From: Eubacterium sp.
GTDB lineage: Bacteria; Bacillota; Clostridia; Lachnospirales; Lachnospiraceae
Reading direction: 5' to 3'
Assembly (NCBI GenBank): GCA_021769425.1
Contig: JAETSX010000026.1
Coordinates: 1-53,808 of the forward strand
DNA length: 53,808 nucleotides
Shown here: piece after piece, positions 15,013 to 23,944 of the stretch
How the letters are laid out: the number at the start of each line of letters is the position of its first letter
Numbering within the stretch: position 1 is the first letter of the stretch
Notes under the pieces: generated by a model
What the model was told of the DNA's origin: nothing
Database searches by the model: none
What the model saw: only the letters and a program-made list of their open reading frames with translations
Position numbers and translations under genes: made by a program

Positions 15013-18000
15013 ATTTCACCCCTTCGAACCCTTCGTGTCCCAATAACTGCTCTGCCAATTCGCTTTTCTTTTCCTGCAGTCTCAGGATTTTTTCTTCAAC
15101 AGTGCTTTTGGCAATCAGCTTGTACACGGTCACAGGATTTTTCTGCCCAATCCTGTGGGCCCGGTCTGTGGCCTGGTTCTGCACCGCTACGTTCCACCAT
15201 GGATCATAGTGGATAACAATATCCGCAGCAGTCAGGTTCAGTCCGGTGCCCCCTGCTTTCAGGGAAATGCAAAACACCGGAGCTTCTCCTTGCTGGAAAG
15301 AATCTACCAGTTCTGCCCGCCGCTCTTTGGGAGTCGCTCCCGTCAGCGTCAGGAACGGAATGTTTTCTTTCTGCATCCTCTCCTGCAGGATGGAAAGCAT
15401 GGAGGTAAACTGGGAAAATAGTAGTATTTTGTGCCCGCCGTCTATAGCATTCTTTATCAGATCCATGCACATCAGCAATTTGGCTGACTCTCCCTGATAA
15501 TTCTGATACACCAGCGACGGGTCACAGCAAAGCTGGCGCAGTCTGGTCAGCTCCGCTAATATCTGTATTTTCCCGGAGGCAAATTCCTCCTCCGTCTGCC
15601 CGTCCAGCATTAGTTTCATACGCTGAACATGGGCCGCGTAAAGCTTCTCCTGCGCTTCCTCCATCCGGGCAAATACTGCTTCTTCCAGCTTGGCGGGTAA
15701 ATCTTTCAGCACGTCTTTTTTCAGCCGCCGCAGGACAAAGGGACGGATCATTTTCCGTAGGTGCCCTCTTTTTTCCTGATCCTGGGCTGTGACCACGGGA
15801 ATCTCTATTTCATCCCGAAAACGGCTGTAAGTGTATAAAAATCCCGGCATCAGATAATCAAAAATACTCCACAGCTCACTGAGCCTGTTTTCGATGGGCG
15901 TTCCGGTCAGAGCCGCCTTAAACCCCGCCCGGATATTTTTCACCGCTTTTGCCGCCCTTGTATTGTGGTTTTTAATATACTGTGCCTCGTCAATGATTTC
16001 ATGCCGAAAGCTGTATCCCTCATAAAATTCCTCATCTCTGCGCAGCAAATCATAAGAGGTAATCAGGATATCCCGCTTTTCTGCAGAATCAATGATTTCT
16101 TTCCGTTCGGGGGCTGTTCCTGTAACAGTCACTGCATGCATTCCGGGTGCGAATTTCTCGATTTCGCTTTTCCAGTTATACACCAGAGACGCCGGACAGA
16201 CTATCAGTGCAAATTTTTCCGTTGTCTGACCGTCCGTCCTGCATTCCTGCAGGCTATTTCTCAACTGAGACGCATCGCTCCGTTTCCCGCTGTCCAACCG
16301 GCCGTTGTCTCCCTGACCTGATTTTTCCTGCTCCGACAGCAAAAATGCAATCACCTGCAAGGTTTTTCCCAGCCCCATATCATCTGCCAGAATCCCGCCG
16401 AATCCATTGGCATGTAAGGTTTTCAGCCACAGAAATCCCTGTTTCTGGTACTCACGCATTACCTTTTCCAGAGATTTCGGGACCTCAAAATCATTGTCCT
16501 CCACCGTTTTCATGTTCCGAACCAGCGCTCTGAACTTCCTGTCCTTTGCTGCATGAAAACGGTTCTGATCTTTTAATTCTCCATCCAGGTATAAGGCCCG
16601 GTACTTTGGAAGCGAAATACTGCCCTGGTTCCACTGGCTGGCAGGAACCATAATCCCTTCCTGAATTCTGGAGAGGACGGCCAGCCCGTCTTCTTCCATA
16701 CTCAGGAAATCCCCGCTTTTGAGTCGGAAAAACTTCCGTTTCCGCTGATAGGAAGAAAGGATCTCTATCAATTCCGAAAGGGGCATATCCTCGCTTTCCA
16801 AGGTCAGCTCCAGCAGTTCCCCCTTTAAAGACACCCCCACGGAAACAGAGGGTGATGGGTTCACCTGAATGGATTTCAAGGCATCGCTGACGAAGATATT
16901 TCCAACTCTGGCCAGTTCATCTATCCCCTCGGTCAGCAATGCATATAGTTTCTCATCATCCCCCTCAAGAACCATCTGTTTTTTCTGGAAATCCAGATTC
17001 TGAAACCAGATGCGCACCCGTTCCCGCTGCTTTAATTCCGCCAGCTCATCACGGTTCTCGATCATACGGGGCTTGTCAAAAATATTGTATTTCAGTTCTT
17101 CATAGCGCACATACATTTGGCAGGTTACCGTCTGCTTATCCGGCGCATCCAGGTAAATTTCATACTCCGGCTCCGGCGGCAGATATTGTTTCTCCTGAAA
17201 CTCATACCGCCTGATTTGATAGTGCCGCTCCAGCACCGGCAGCAGCTCCCGGCAGAATCCAGGCAGTTCCCCCTGAGACACAAAGCATTCACGACATTTA
17301 TATTCGCTCATGTACTCCCAAAAAGGACGGATTTCCCGCGCCTGCTCCATGGGTATCCGGTAAATCATGCGCTCTTTCCACAGATATCCATACCGGCTGC
17401 CGAAGGTATACAACACTTCTTCTTGTTCCAGAGCTGCCCCGTCTTCCTGCCCACGGATAGACAGCAGCGGCTGATACGGCTCGTCGGAAACACGGCACAT
17501 CTGCCAGGAAGCATAATTTGTTTCTACCTGAAATTCCTCCGTTCCCACAGCCTGAAAAAATTCATCCATATTCCCGCTGTGGATGTGGACATACCGGTTA
17601 TCCTGCTTATAATAATAGTTCACTGTCTGCCTGTTTCTGCTGCGGTCTTCGGCCGTCAATACAAGAAACTCCGCCAAGGCCCTGCCTCTTTCCGTAAATA
17701 CTTCCGGAATATGATAAAATTCCAGGTCCTTCCCATAGGAAACCAGGTCGCCGCGCCGCATGGCATTGGCAAAGGTCATGATATTTTTCAGCACATATTT
17801 CCGCCTGCCCCCGATTTTAAATTCGGCCCGGGGCTGTCCGTAGCTGACAGACAACAGAGGAACGATGTCTATGGTTCCTTTTAATTCCGCCTGGTGAAAA
17901 GCCAGATGTTCTTTCTCTTTGTACTGGCGGATCAGGCGGGACAATCCGTAACTGCTGCTGCGTCCCGGCGCAATGCCTTTGCTGGCAGAAGAACCGGTGG

Positions 18001-18055
18001 ACAGAACTTTTCCATTTCGCTTTTGTGTATCATTTTCTGGTATTTTTCTATCCAT
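14978..18055 (-). CDS. SNF2-family DNA-dependent ATPase/helicase-like protein
   Basis: A 1025-residue bacterial SNF2 protein that probably translocates on duplex DNA and remodels protein-DNA complexes. The N-terminal half (about 60-500) corresponds to the SNF2-associated region with a zinc-finger-like CRECFVSQGELPGFC segment. The ATPase core begins near 530: Walker A DDMGLGKT with Lys564, motif II DEAQ starting at Asp689, a TGTPIENR motif, then the C-terminal RecA-like lobe with SLKAGGTGLNL and DRAHRIGQ. GGAGA lies 7 nt before the ATG. It follows glgD by about 500 nt of repeats and seems to be its own unit. No partner nuclease or methylase is adjacent, so a defence role cannot be argued. Confidence 0.92.
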   Translation of the reverse strand: MDRKIPENDTQKRNGKVLSTGSSASKGIAPGRSSSYGLSRLIRQYKEKEHLAFHQAELKGTIDIVPLLSVSYGQPRAEFKIGGRRKYVLKNIMTFANAMRRGDLVSYGKDLEFYHIPEVFTERGRALAEFLVLTAEDRSRNRQTVNYYYKQDNRYVHIHSGNMDEFFQAVGTEEFQVETNYASWQMCRVSDEPYQPLLSIRGQEDGAALEQEEVLYTFGSRYGYLWKERMIYRIPMEQAREIRPFWEYMSEYKCRECFVSQGELPGFCRELLPVLERHYQIRRYEFQEKQYLPPEPEYEIYLDAPDKQTVTCQMYVRYEELKYNIFDKPRMIENRDELAELKQRERVRIWFQNLDFQKKQMVLEGDDEKLYALLTEGIDELARVGNIFVSDALKSIQVNPSPSVSVGVSLKGELLELTLESEDMPLSELIEILSSYQRKRKFFRLKSGDFLSMEEDGLAVLSRIQEGIMVPASQWNQGSISLPKYRALYLDGELKDQNRFHAAKDRKFRALVRNMKTVEDNDFEVPKSLEKVMREYQKQGFLWLKTLHANGFGGILADDMGLGKTLQVIAFLLSEQEKSGQGDNGRLDSGKRSDASQLRNSLQECRTDGQTTEKFALIVCPASLVYNWKSEIEKFAPGMHAVTVTGTAPERKEIIDSAEKRDILITSYDLLRRDEEFYEGYSFRHEIIDEAQYIKNHNTRAAKAVKNIRAGFKAALTGTPIENRLSELWSIFDYLMPGFLYTYSRFRDEIEIPVVTAQDQEKRGHLRKMIRPFVLRRLKKDVLKDLPAKLEEAVFARMEEAQEKLYAAHVQRMKLMLDGQTEEEFASGKIQILAELTRLRQLCCDPSLVYQNYQGESAKLLMCMDLIKNAIDGGHKILLFSQFTSMLSILQERMQKENIPFLTLTGATPKERRAELVDSFQQGEAPVFCISLKAGGTGLNLTAADIVIHYDPWWNVAVQNQATDRAHRIGQKNPVTVYKLIAKSTVEEKILRLQEKKSELAEQLLGHEGFEGVKFTKEEMLELLG

Positions 18056-18120
18056 TTTTGTCTCCTGCTTATGTTGGCTGGTTATAGTTATGAAGAACTG
18101 GGTGAGGGCTGTTGGAGGGA

Positions 18121-18560
18121 CCAGAAGGGTGCCTCACAGCTTTCTGCGCTGGGGGTGCTGGAAGAACCATCAGGGCTCCTCACAGCCTTCTACCTTAATG
18201 AAAGTTCTTATGTTTTGGGCTGGGTCCCTCCTCATGGTAAGCATCAGGGCTCCTTACAGCTTTCTGCACTGGGGTGCTGGAAGAACCATCAGGGCTCCTC
18301 CCAGCCTTCTACTTTACGGATACTCTTATGTTTTGGGCTGGGTCCCTCCTCATGGTAAGCATCAGGGCTCCTTACAGCTTTCTGCGCTGGGGGTGCTGGA
18401 AGAACCATCAGGGCTCCTCCCAGCCTTCTACTTTACGGATACTCTTATGTTTTGGGCTGGGTCCCTCCTCATGGTAAGCATCAGGACTCCTCCCAGCCTT
18501 CTACTTTACGGATACTCTTATGTTTTGGGCTGGGTCCCTCCTCATGGTAAACCTCATGGT
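18121..18560. repeat. About 120-bp tandem repeat array between glgD and the SNF2 gene
   Basis: Roughly three and a half units with a 118-120-bp period. The segment CTTTCTGC(G/A)CTGGGG recurs at about 18141, 18261 and 18379; TGTTTTGGGCTGGGTCCCTC recurs four times. Each unit is itself built from two related halves, both containing CATCAGGGCTCCT. A last half-unit lacks the first half. The array fills almost the entire 508-nt gap. A plus-strand frame is open through it, but its repetitive peptide, lack of a ribosome site and overlap with both genes argue against translation. Confidence 0.9.
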
Positions 18561-18563
18561 AAA

Positions 18564-19709
18564 CTAAACTACTTCTTTCTTTCTTACGAAGAAGGGTTTT
18601 GTATCGGCGCCTTTGATTTCCTTGCCCTCTGAAATCTTTACCTTTTTATCGGTGATGACATATTCTGCATCTACGCCGGCTTCAACTATGGTATCCTGCA
18701 TCAGAATGGAGTTTTTCACCTTTGCACCCTTGCCGATTTTCACTCCGCGGAACAGGATGCAGTTTTCGATTTCGCCTTCGATAACGCAGCCGTCAGCTAC
18801 CATTACGTTCTTAGCAGAAGAACCGTTGACATAACGGGTGGGGTTATCATCGCGGATCTTGGTGTAAATCGGATTTTTGCCGAAGAGCTCTTCCAGATTT
18901 TCATCCTCTAACAGCCTCATATTCTCGTCGAAATACTCTTTCAGGCTGCCAATGCGGGCTACGTAACCTTTATATTCATAAGCATTTACTTTCAGTTCAT
19001 TCAGCTGAGGCATTAAAATATCACGTTCCAGATATAAGCCGCCTGCTTTAAATGCTTCATTTACCAAATCAATCAGGTGTTCTCTTTCGAATACATACAC
19101 ATTCATGGAGAAATTCTGTATGCCCGACTCCTGAGGATTGATATGTATCCTCTTCACACGGTTCCCATCCAAATCAAGGGTGTAGTAATTTCCTTTATTT
19201 AAGTCTTCCGACATTCTAATGCTTCGCGGAAGTTCCTCTTTTGTATAAGCAATTGTGGCGTCCGCCCCGCTTTCAATATGTGCATCCAGCAATGCCTTAA
19301 AGTCAAAATTAAACGCAATATTCGTATCTGACATTACCACATACTTTTCTTTCTGGGCTTTCAGGAATCCCAGAATACTGCCAAGCATTCCAACCCGGCC
19401 GGTATATATTTCCATGTTTTTCTGGGCATAAGGCGGGAAAATATTTAATCCGCCGTTCTTACGCGACAAATCCCATTCACGTCCGGAACCCAAATGATCC
19501 AACAATGAAAAATAGTTTTCACGGACTAATACGGTAATATTGTCAATTCCGCAGTTGGCCATACTGGAAAGCACAAAATCAATCATGCGGTAACGGCCTG
19601 CAAAAGGAATAGAAGCCATCAGGCGTTCGCTGGTCAGTTCAGGTACAAGTTTATCATAAGCATTGGGGAAAATAATACCCAGTGCATTGGTGTTGCTGGT
19701 ATTCATCAT
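18564..19709 (-). CDS. glgD: GlgD, regulatory-type subunit of ADP-glucose pyrophosphorylase
   Basis: A 381-residue paralogue of GlgC. It has a nucleotidyltransferase domain (about 1-250) and a C-terminal left-handed helix of hexapeptide repeats (about 285-375). The N-terminal nucleotide loop is altered ([28 protein letters not shown] instead of the Gly-rich GGQGSRL of GlgC), as is usual for the non-catalytic clostridial GlgD that boosts GlgC activity. Its start overlaps the glgC stop by 4 nt (ATGA), so it is translationally coupled and forms a heteromer for glycogen synthesis. Confidence 0.93.
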   Translation of the reverse strand: MMNTSNTNALGIIFPNAYDKLVPELTSERLMASIPFAGRYRMIDFVLSSMANCGIDNITVLVRENYFSLLDHLGSGREWDLSRKNGGLNIFPPYAQKNMEIYTGRVGMLGSILGFLKAQKEKYVVMSDTNIAFNFDFKALLDAHIESGADATIAYTKEELPRSIRMSEDLNKGNYYTLDLDGNRVKRIHINPQESGIQNFSMNVYVFEREHLIDLVNEAFKAGGLYLERDILMPQLNELKVNAYEYKGYVARIGSLKEYFDENMRLLEDENLEELFGKNPIYTKIRDDNPTRYVNGSSAKNVMVADGCVIEGEIENCILFRGVKIGKGAKVKNSILMQDTIVEAGVDAEYVITDKKVKISEGKEIKGADTKPFFVRKKEVV

Positions 19710-20911
19710 CGTTTATCACCATCCTTTACATTATCGCTCACCATCGCATCCGGCCCGATTACAGCATCATCGCCTACATAAACGCCAGGTCCTACCGTTG
19801 CCACGCCTGCGGATTCTCCTTCCGGCATCTGTCCCACTACGGCATTCTGCCCAATAATTACATTTTCAGCTATGATGCAATGCTTTACTTTTGCACCGGC
19901 CTTGATGATAGAATTACCCATAATCACAGCATCTTCCACTTCGGCGCCCTCTTCTACCCTTACACCTGCAAACAGGATGGAATGCTTGATGGAGCCTGAG
20001 ATATTGCAGCCGTCTGTAATCATGGAATTTTCCACCGATGCCCCTGAATTGATTTTATGGCCGGTCATACCGCTGTTTCGGCTGTAGATCTTCCATTTCT
20101 CATCAAACAGGTTGATTCCGCTGTTTTCCGGATCCAGAACTTCCATATTTGCTTCCCACAGGGAAGAAATGGTTCCTACGTCTTTCCAGTAGCCGCTGAA
20201 CCGGTAAGCATACATCTTTCTTTCGTCTTTTAAAAGGTTTGGAATGATATTATTTCCAAAATCGTTCTCTGATTCAGGATCTGCTTCATCTTCTTCCAGA
20301 TACTTTTTCAGGATATCCCAGTTAAAAATATAAATACCCATGGACGCCAGATTTGATTTGGGCTCCTTGGGCTTCTCCTGGAATTCTGTAATCTTATCAT
20401 TTTCATCCGCAACCATCAGTCCGAATCTGGATGCCTCTTCCCACGGCACCTCCATTACCGCTACAGAGAATTCTGCGCCCTTTTCCTTATGGAAACGGAG
20501 GAAATCGCTGTAATCCTGTTTACAAATCTGGTCGCCGGAAAGGATAATCACATATTCCGGATCATACCGTGCAATAAATGAAAGGTTCTGGTAAATTGCA
20601 TTTGCCGTCCCCTTATACCAGTCGGAACCTGACGCCTGCTGATAGGGAGGAAGCACATGAACTCCGCCGTACAAACGGTCCAAATCCCACGGCTGCCCGT
20701 TTCCAATATACTCATTTAAAACCAGTGGCTGGTACTGCGTAAGAATACCTACCGTATCAATTCCAGAATTTACGCAATTTGACAGCGGGAAGTCAATTAT
20801 GCGGTATTTCCCGCCAAAGGGAACGGCTGGTTTTGCCAGCTTTTGGGTCAGCGCATAAAGACGGGACCCCTGGCCGCCGGCAAGAAGCATAGCTATCATT
20901 TCTTTACCCAT
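19706..20911 (-). CDS. glgC: GlgC, catalytic subunit of glucose-1-phosphate adenylyltransferase
   Basis: Makes ADP-glucose from glucose-1-phosphate and ATP, the committed step to glycogen. The 401-residue protein has the catalytic loop [14 protein letters not shown] (about 9-22), [15 protein letters not shown], the substrate-binding [11 protein letters not shown], and a C-terminal beta-helix of hexapeptide repeats. AAAGGAGAGAG lies 7 nt before the ATG. It is the first gene of the glgCD operon. The rest of the glycogen pathway is not in this window. Confidence 0.95.
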   Translation of the reverse strand: MGKEMIAMLLAGGQGSRLYALTQKLAKPAVPFGGKYRIIDFPLSNCVNSGIDTVGILTQYQPLVLNEYIGNGQPWDLDRLYGGVHVLPPYQQASGSDWYKGTANAIYQNLSFIARYDPEYVIILSGDQICKQDYSDFLRFHKEKGAEFSVAVMEVPWEEASRFGLMVADENDKITEFQEKPKEPKSNLASMGIYIFNWDILKKYLEEDEADPESENDFGNNIIPNLLKDERKMYAYRFSGYWKDVGTISSLWEANMEVLDPENSGINLFDEKWKIYSRNSGMTGHKINSGASVENSMITDGCNISGSIKHSILFAGVRVEEGAEVEDAVIMGNSIIKAGAKVKHCIIAENVIIGQNAVVGQMPEGESAGVATVGPGVYVGDDAVIGPDAMVSDNVKDGDKR

Positions 20912-21374
20912 TTTCTCTCTCCTTTGCTTTTGATAATTAATTTTGGTTCCGGGGCTGTTCAGACGCTGCAGTTTCTATATTAACCAATCAGTTGAAAAGT
21001 CCCAGGCCCATTGTTATTATTGTACAGGATTATAACTTTTTTGTAAACAAATTATTGCAATTTTACCATAAAAACCCTTTATTTTTTATTGTATGCACTA
21101 TTTTGACATTTTTTTCTTATATTCTTCCATTAAATTCACAGTTTTCACTAAAAATCCTTCATATATTCCGTCAGATCTGCCTCCACAACCTCTCTCTCCT
21201 CATCTGCAATCCATTTGGGTCCGAACGATCACAAAATAATCTTGCAGACTGCTTTTTGCCCGTGTAAAATAAAACCAGCAATCATCCGTCTTCTGGAAGC
21301 CGGACCCTCCGGCGCCGGCATCCGCATCCAGGCAGAACATCTTCCATCTGCCAAAACACAAAGGAGGTTTCCCC
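20912..21374. promoter_or_regulatory. Divergent control region between glgC and the AraC regulator
   Basis: The 463-nt gap holds no convincing gene. On the minus strand TATAAT (21029-21034) is the best glgC -10. TTGCAA at 21055-21060 is 20 nt away, too far for an ideal -35. The stretch 21050-21150 is strongly AT-rich. No riboswitch was recognised. Confidence 0.35.
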
Positions 21375-22283
21375 ATGGAAAACGCTTATGTATTAGAAAT
21401 TTCCGATTCCAAGTTCAAGGATCTGTTCCTCTGTTTCTGCGGCTATGCCCAATGCGAGCCTCTGCACAGCTTCGGTCCTGCCGCCCGCCCCAATTATCTC
21501 ATCCACTATATTATGGATGGGAAAGGAATTTATCAAACCGGAGAACATAAATTTCACCTGGAGGCAGGGGAAGGCTTTCTGATTGAACCGGATGTGCTCA
21601 CTTACTACCAGGCAGACAAAGAACGGCCCTGGAGCTACCTCTGGGTGGGTTTTTCCGGCAGGCATGCCAGAGAATATTTGGAAGATTTGGGATTAAACAG
21701 CCGGCAGCTTACTTTCCGCTCCAGCCAGGGGAAAGAGCTGAAACACCTGATTCTGCAGATGATGAAATGCCAGGATGATTCCGTCACCAGCCAGTACCGA
21801 CTCCAGAGCCTTTTGTACGGCTTTTTTGAAATCCTCTCCCGGGACGTGTCAGCACAGGAGGAAATGGAATCCATGGAAAATTTTTATGTGGACCGGGCCA
21901 TCAGCTACATCCGCAACAACTATTCCGCCGATATTAAAGTCACAGACGTTGCCAACCATTTATGCGTCAACCGCAGTTATCTCTACAAACTTTTTAAAAA
22001 TTCCCTCCAGATGTCGCCTCAGGAATTCCTGACTAAATTCCGGATTTCCCGGGCAAAGGAGCTTTTGAGCATCACGAAATTGTCTATTGAAAATGTTGCA
22101 TTGTCCTGCGGCTATCGGGACGCCCTTGTTTTTTCCAAAGCCTTTAAGAAAAATACCGGATGCGTTCCTACCGCTTACCGCAAAGAACATCTGAAAATGA
22201 TTCAGAAAAATCTGAAGGAAAACCAGGAACTGCTGGAAAAATTAAACACGGAGCAAACCTTCCGGAAACTTCACCAAAAATAG
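21375..22283 (+). CDS. AraC-family regulator of alpha-galactoside use
   Basis: A 302-residue activator with an N-terminal cupin sensor (about 10-110; motifs HYIMDGKGIYQTG and HLEAGEGFLIEPD) and a C-terminal double helix-turn-helix (about 172-272: ISYIRNNYSADIKVTDVA, then VALSCGYRDALVFSKAFKK). This resembles the MsmR/RafR group that responds to raffinose-type sugars. AAGGAGG lies 7 nt before the ATG. It is directly followed by a symporter and an alpha-galactosidase, which it probably activates. Confidence 0.9.
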   Translation: MENAYVLEISDSKFKDLFLCFCGYAQCEPLHSFGPAARPNYLIHYIMDGKGIYQTGEHKFHLEAGEGFLIEPDVLTYYQADKERPWSYLWVGFSGRHAREYLEDLGLNSRQLTFRSSQGKELKHLILQMMKCQDDSVTSQYRLQSLLYGFFEILSRDVSAQEEMESMENFYVDRAISYIRNNYSADIKVTDVANHLCVNRSYLYKLFKNSLQMSPQEFLTKFRISRAKELLSITKLSIENVALSCGYRDALVFSKAFKKNTGCVPTAYRKEHLKMIQKNLKENQELLEKLNTEQTFRKLHQK

Positions 22284-22330
22284 CGGTAAGATGTTCAAAT
22301 AATTAAATCAGGAAACATTTTAACTGTTTA

Positions 22331-22375
22331 CGGCAACAAAATATGCTACCTGCTTTTCCCTCCTCCAAGTATAAT
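22331..22375 (+). promoter_or_regulatory. Candidate activator-dependent promoter of the symporter/alpha-galactosidase genes
   Basis: TATAAT at 22370-22375 has no good -35 at the normal distance, which fits an AraC-dependent promoter. The stretch 22325-22350 (TGTTTACGGCAACAAAATATG) lies where an activator would bind. No direct repeat could be defined with confidence. Confidence 0.4.
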
Positions 22376-22457
22376 ATAGCTAAGTTGAGAGAGAAACATG
22401 TGCGCACAAATCTTCTCACTTAATATTTACAACAATAAGAGAATATTGGAGGATATT

Positions 22458-23876
22458 ATGATGAGTAAGGAAACAACAAAAGCTGCAAATCCAACTTATA
22501 AACATGTATCGGCACGGGAAAAGTACTGTTTTGGAATCGGAGCAATCGGAAAAGACGCCATTGTAAACCTGGTAGGAGCATTTCTGATGCTGTATTTTAC
22601 AGATACGCTGTATCTGGCCCCGGCGTTTGTAGGAGTTTTATTCTTTGTGGCGCGCATCTGGGACGCAGTTAACGATCCGGTCATGGGAATGATTGTAGAC
22701 AACACCAAATCCCGTTACGGCAAATTCCGCATCTGGCTGATTGTGGGCACGCTGCTCAACTCTGTGGTATTTGTGCTGCTGTTCCACAGTTTCAATTTGA
22801 AAGGAACCGCCCTTTATGTATATGTATCTGTAATGTACATATTATACGGCATGACCTACACCATTATGGACGTGCCCTACTGGTCCTGGCTGCCCAATTT
22901 GACTAACGACCCGAGAGAACGGGAAAAAGTATCGGTTATTCCAAGATTCTTCGCCAGCCTTGCCGGATTTTCCGTGGCGACTTTCGGCCTCTATGTCATC
23001 CACAGCCTGAACCGAATGGCAGGAGAAGAAAACCTTTACGCAGAGCACGGCTACACCGTATTTGCCATTATCATTGCAGTAATTTTCATTGTTACCATCG
23101 GAATAACCGTCTGCAATGTAAAAGAAGAATCCACCCTTGGAAGCAAATCAACCAAAACCAACTTAAAACAGGCGTTTACCATTATCTTCCAGAATGACCA
23201 GTTAATCGCATTTATCGGCCTGCTGCTTACATTTAATTTATCCACGCAAATTGCAAAAAGCTTTGCTGTATACTATTTCAAAAATGTATGCGGAAACGAA
23301 TACCTGTACTCCATTTTCGGATTTGCAATCGTCGCTGAAATGCTTGGACTTGTGGCATTTCCGAAAATTGCTGAAAAAATCAGCCGTGAAAAAGTATATT
23401 TTGCCGCATGTTTCCTGCCGATTCTCGGATTTGCCCTGCTTGGGGCGTTCGGCTTCCTTGCACCGAAAAATTCCGTATTCGTAATTATAAGCTGTGCCTT
23501 TATCTTCTTTGGGTCCGGCCTTTCCTTAGGCGTAACCACCTGCTGCATGGCCGATGTTATCGACTACGGCGAAGTTAAATTCGGAGTCAGAAACGAAAGC
23601 GTTACCTGTTCTGCGCAGACTTTCCTTATGAAAGCTGCCATGGCTGCTGCCGGCGGACTCTCCGGCGTGGGGCTTCAGATTGTAGGATACAACGCCAAGC
23701 TGGAAACCCAGTCTGCAGGCACAGTTTTCGGCATCCGCGTCATGATGATTGTGATTCCGATGATCCTTGCAGCAATCAGCTATATGATTTACAAACGCCA
23801 CTATATTTTAAAGGGACAGAAAATGGAAGAAGTAACTGCCAAATTAAACGAGATACACAGCAAGCGGCATGTCTAA
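22458..23876 (+). CDS. GPH-family sugar:cation symporter (melibiose carrier type)
   Basis: A 12-segment transporter of the glycoside-pentoside-hexuronide:cation family. From the chosen start it has 472 residues. Hallmarks include the early FGIGAIGKDAIVNLVGAFLMLYFTD segment and loop motifs such as ARIWDAVNDPVMG and DNTKSRYGKFR typical of MelB-like carriers. The start at 22458 (or the adjacent ATG at 22461) follows GGAGG at 22448-22452; the ATG at 22398 has no ribosome site. It lies between its regulator and the alpha-galactosidase, so melibiose or raffinose uptake is likely. Confidence 0.9.
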   Translation: MMSKETTKAANPTYKHVSAREKYCFGIGAIGKDAIVNLVGAFLMLYFTDTLYLAPAFVGVLFFVARIWDAVNDPVMGMIVDNTKSRYGKFRIWLIVGTLLNSVVFVLLFHSFNLKGTALYVYVSVMYILYGMTYTIMDVPYWSWLPNLTNDPREREKVSVIPRFFASLAGFSVATFGLYVIHSLNRMAGEENLYAEHGYTVFAIIIAVIFIVTIGITVCNVKEESTLGSKSTKTNLKQAFTIIFQNDQLIAFIGLLLTFNLSTQIAKSFAVYYFKNVCGNEYLYSIFGFAIVAEMLGLVAFPKIAEKISREKVYFAACFLPILGFALLGAFGFLAPKNSVFVIISCAFIFFGSGLSLGVTTCCMADVIDYGEVKFGVRNESVTCSAQTFLMKAAMAAAGGLSGVGLQIVGYNAKLETQSAGTVFGIRVMMIVIPMILAAISYMIYKRHYILKGQKMEEVTAKLNEIHSKRHV

Positions 23877-23910
23877 CGACAGACCGAGCAAGATGAAAAC
23901 TTTTATAAAA

Positions 23911-23930
23911 CTGCCGGAAACCTGCGGCAG
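23911..23930 (+). other. Small hairpin just before the alpha-galactosidase ribosome site
   Basis: CTGCCG pairs with CGGCAG across an 8-nt loop, ending 4 nt before the AAGGAGG of the next gene. It has no T-run, so it is not a terminator. It may affect mRNA stability or translation. Confidence 0.3.
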
Positions 23931-23944
23931 AAAAGGAGGTCCCC

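Noticed and set aside
14978-18055. SNF2 gene as part of a phage-defence system
   Set aside because: No nuclease, methylase, phospholipase or other known defence partner adjoins it; neighbours are glycogen and two-component genes.
18121-18560. CRISPR-like array
   Set aside because: Units are contiguous repeats without unique spacers, and no cas genes are present in the window. The same holds for the 19-, 42- and 45-bp arrays.
17973-18632. A 219-codon plus-strand frame through the 120-bp repeats
   Set aside because: Its peptide is only the translated repeat, it starts inside the antisense SNF2 gene, overlaps glgD and has no ribosome site.
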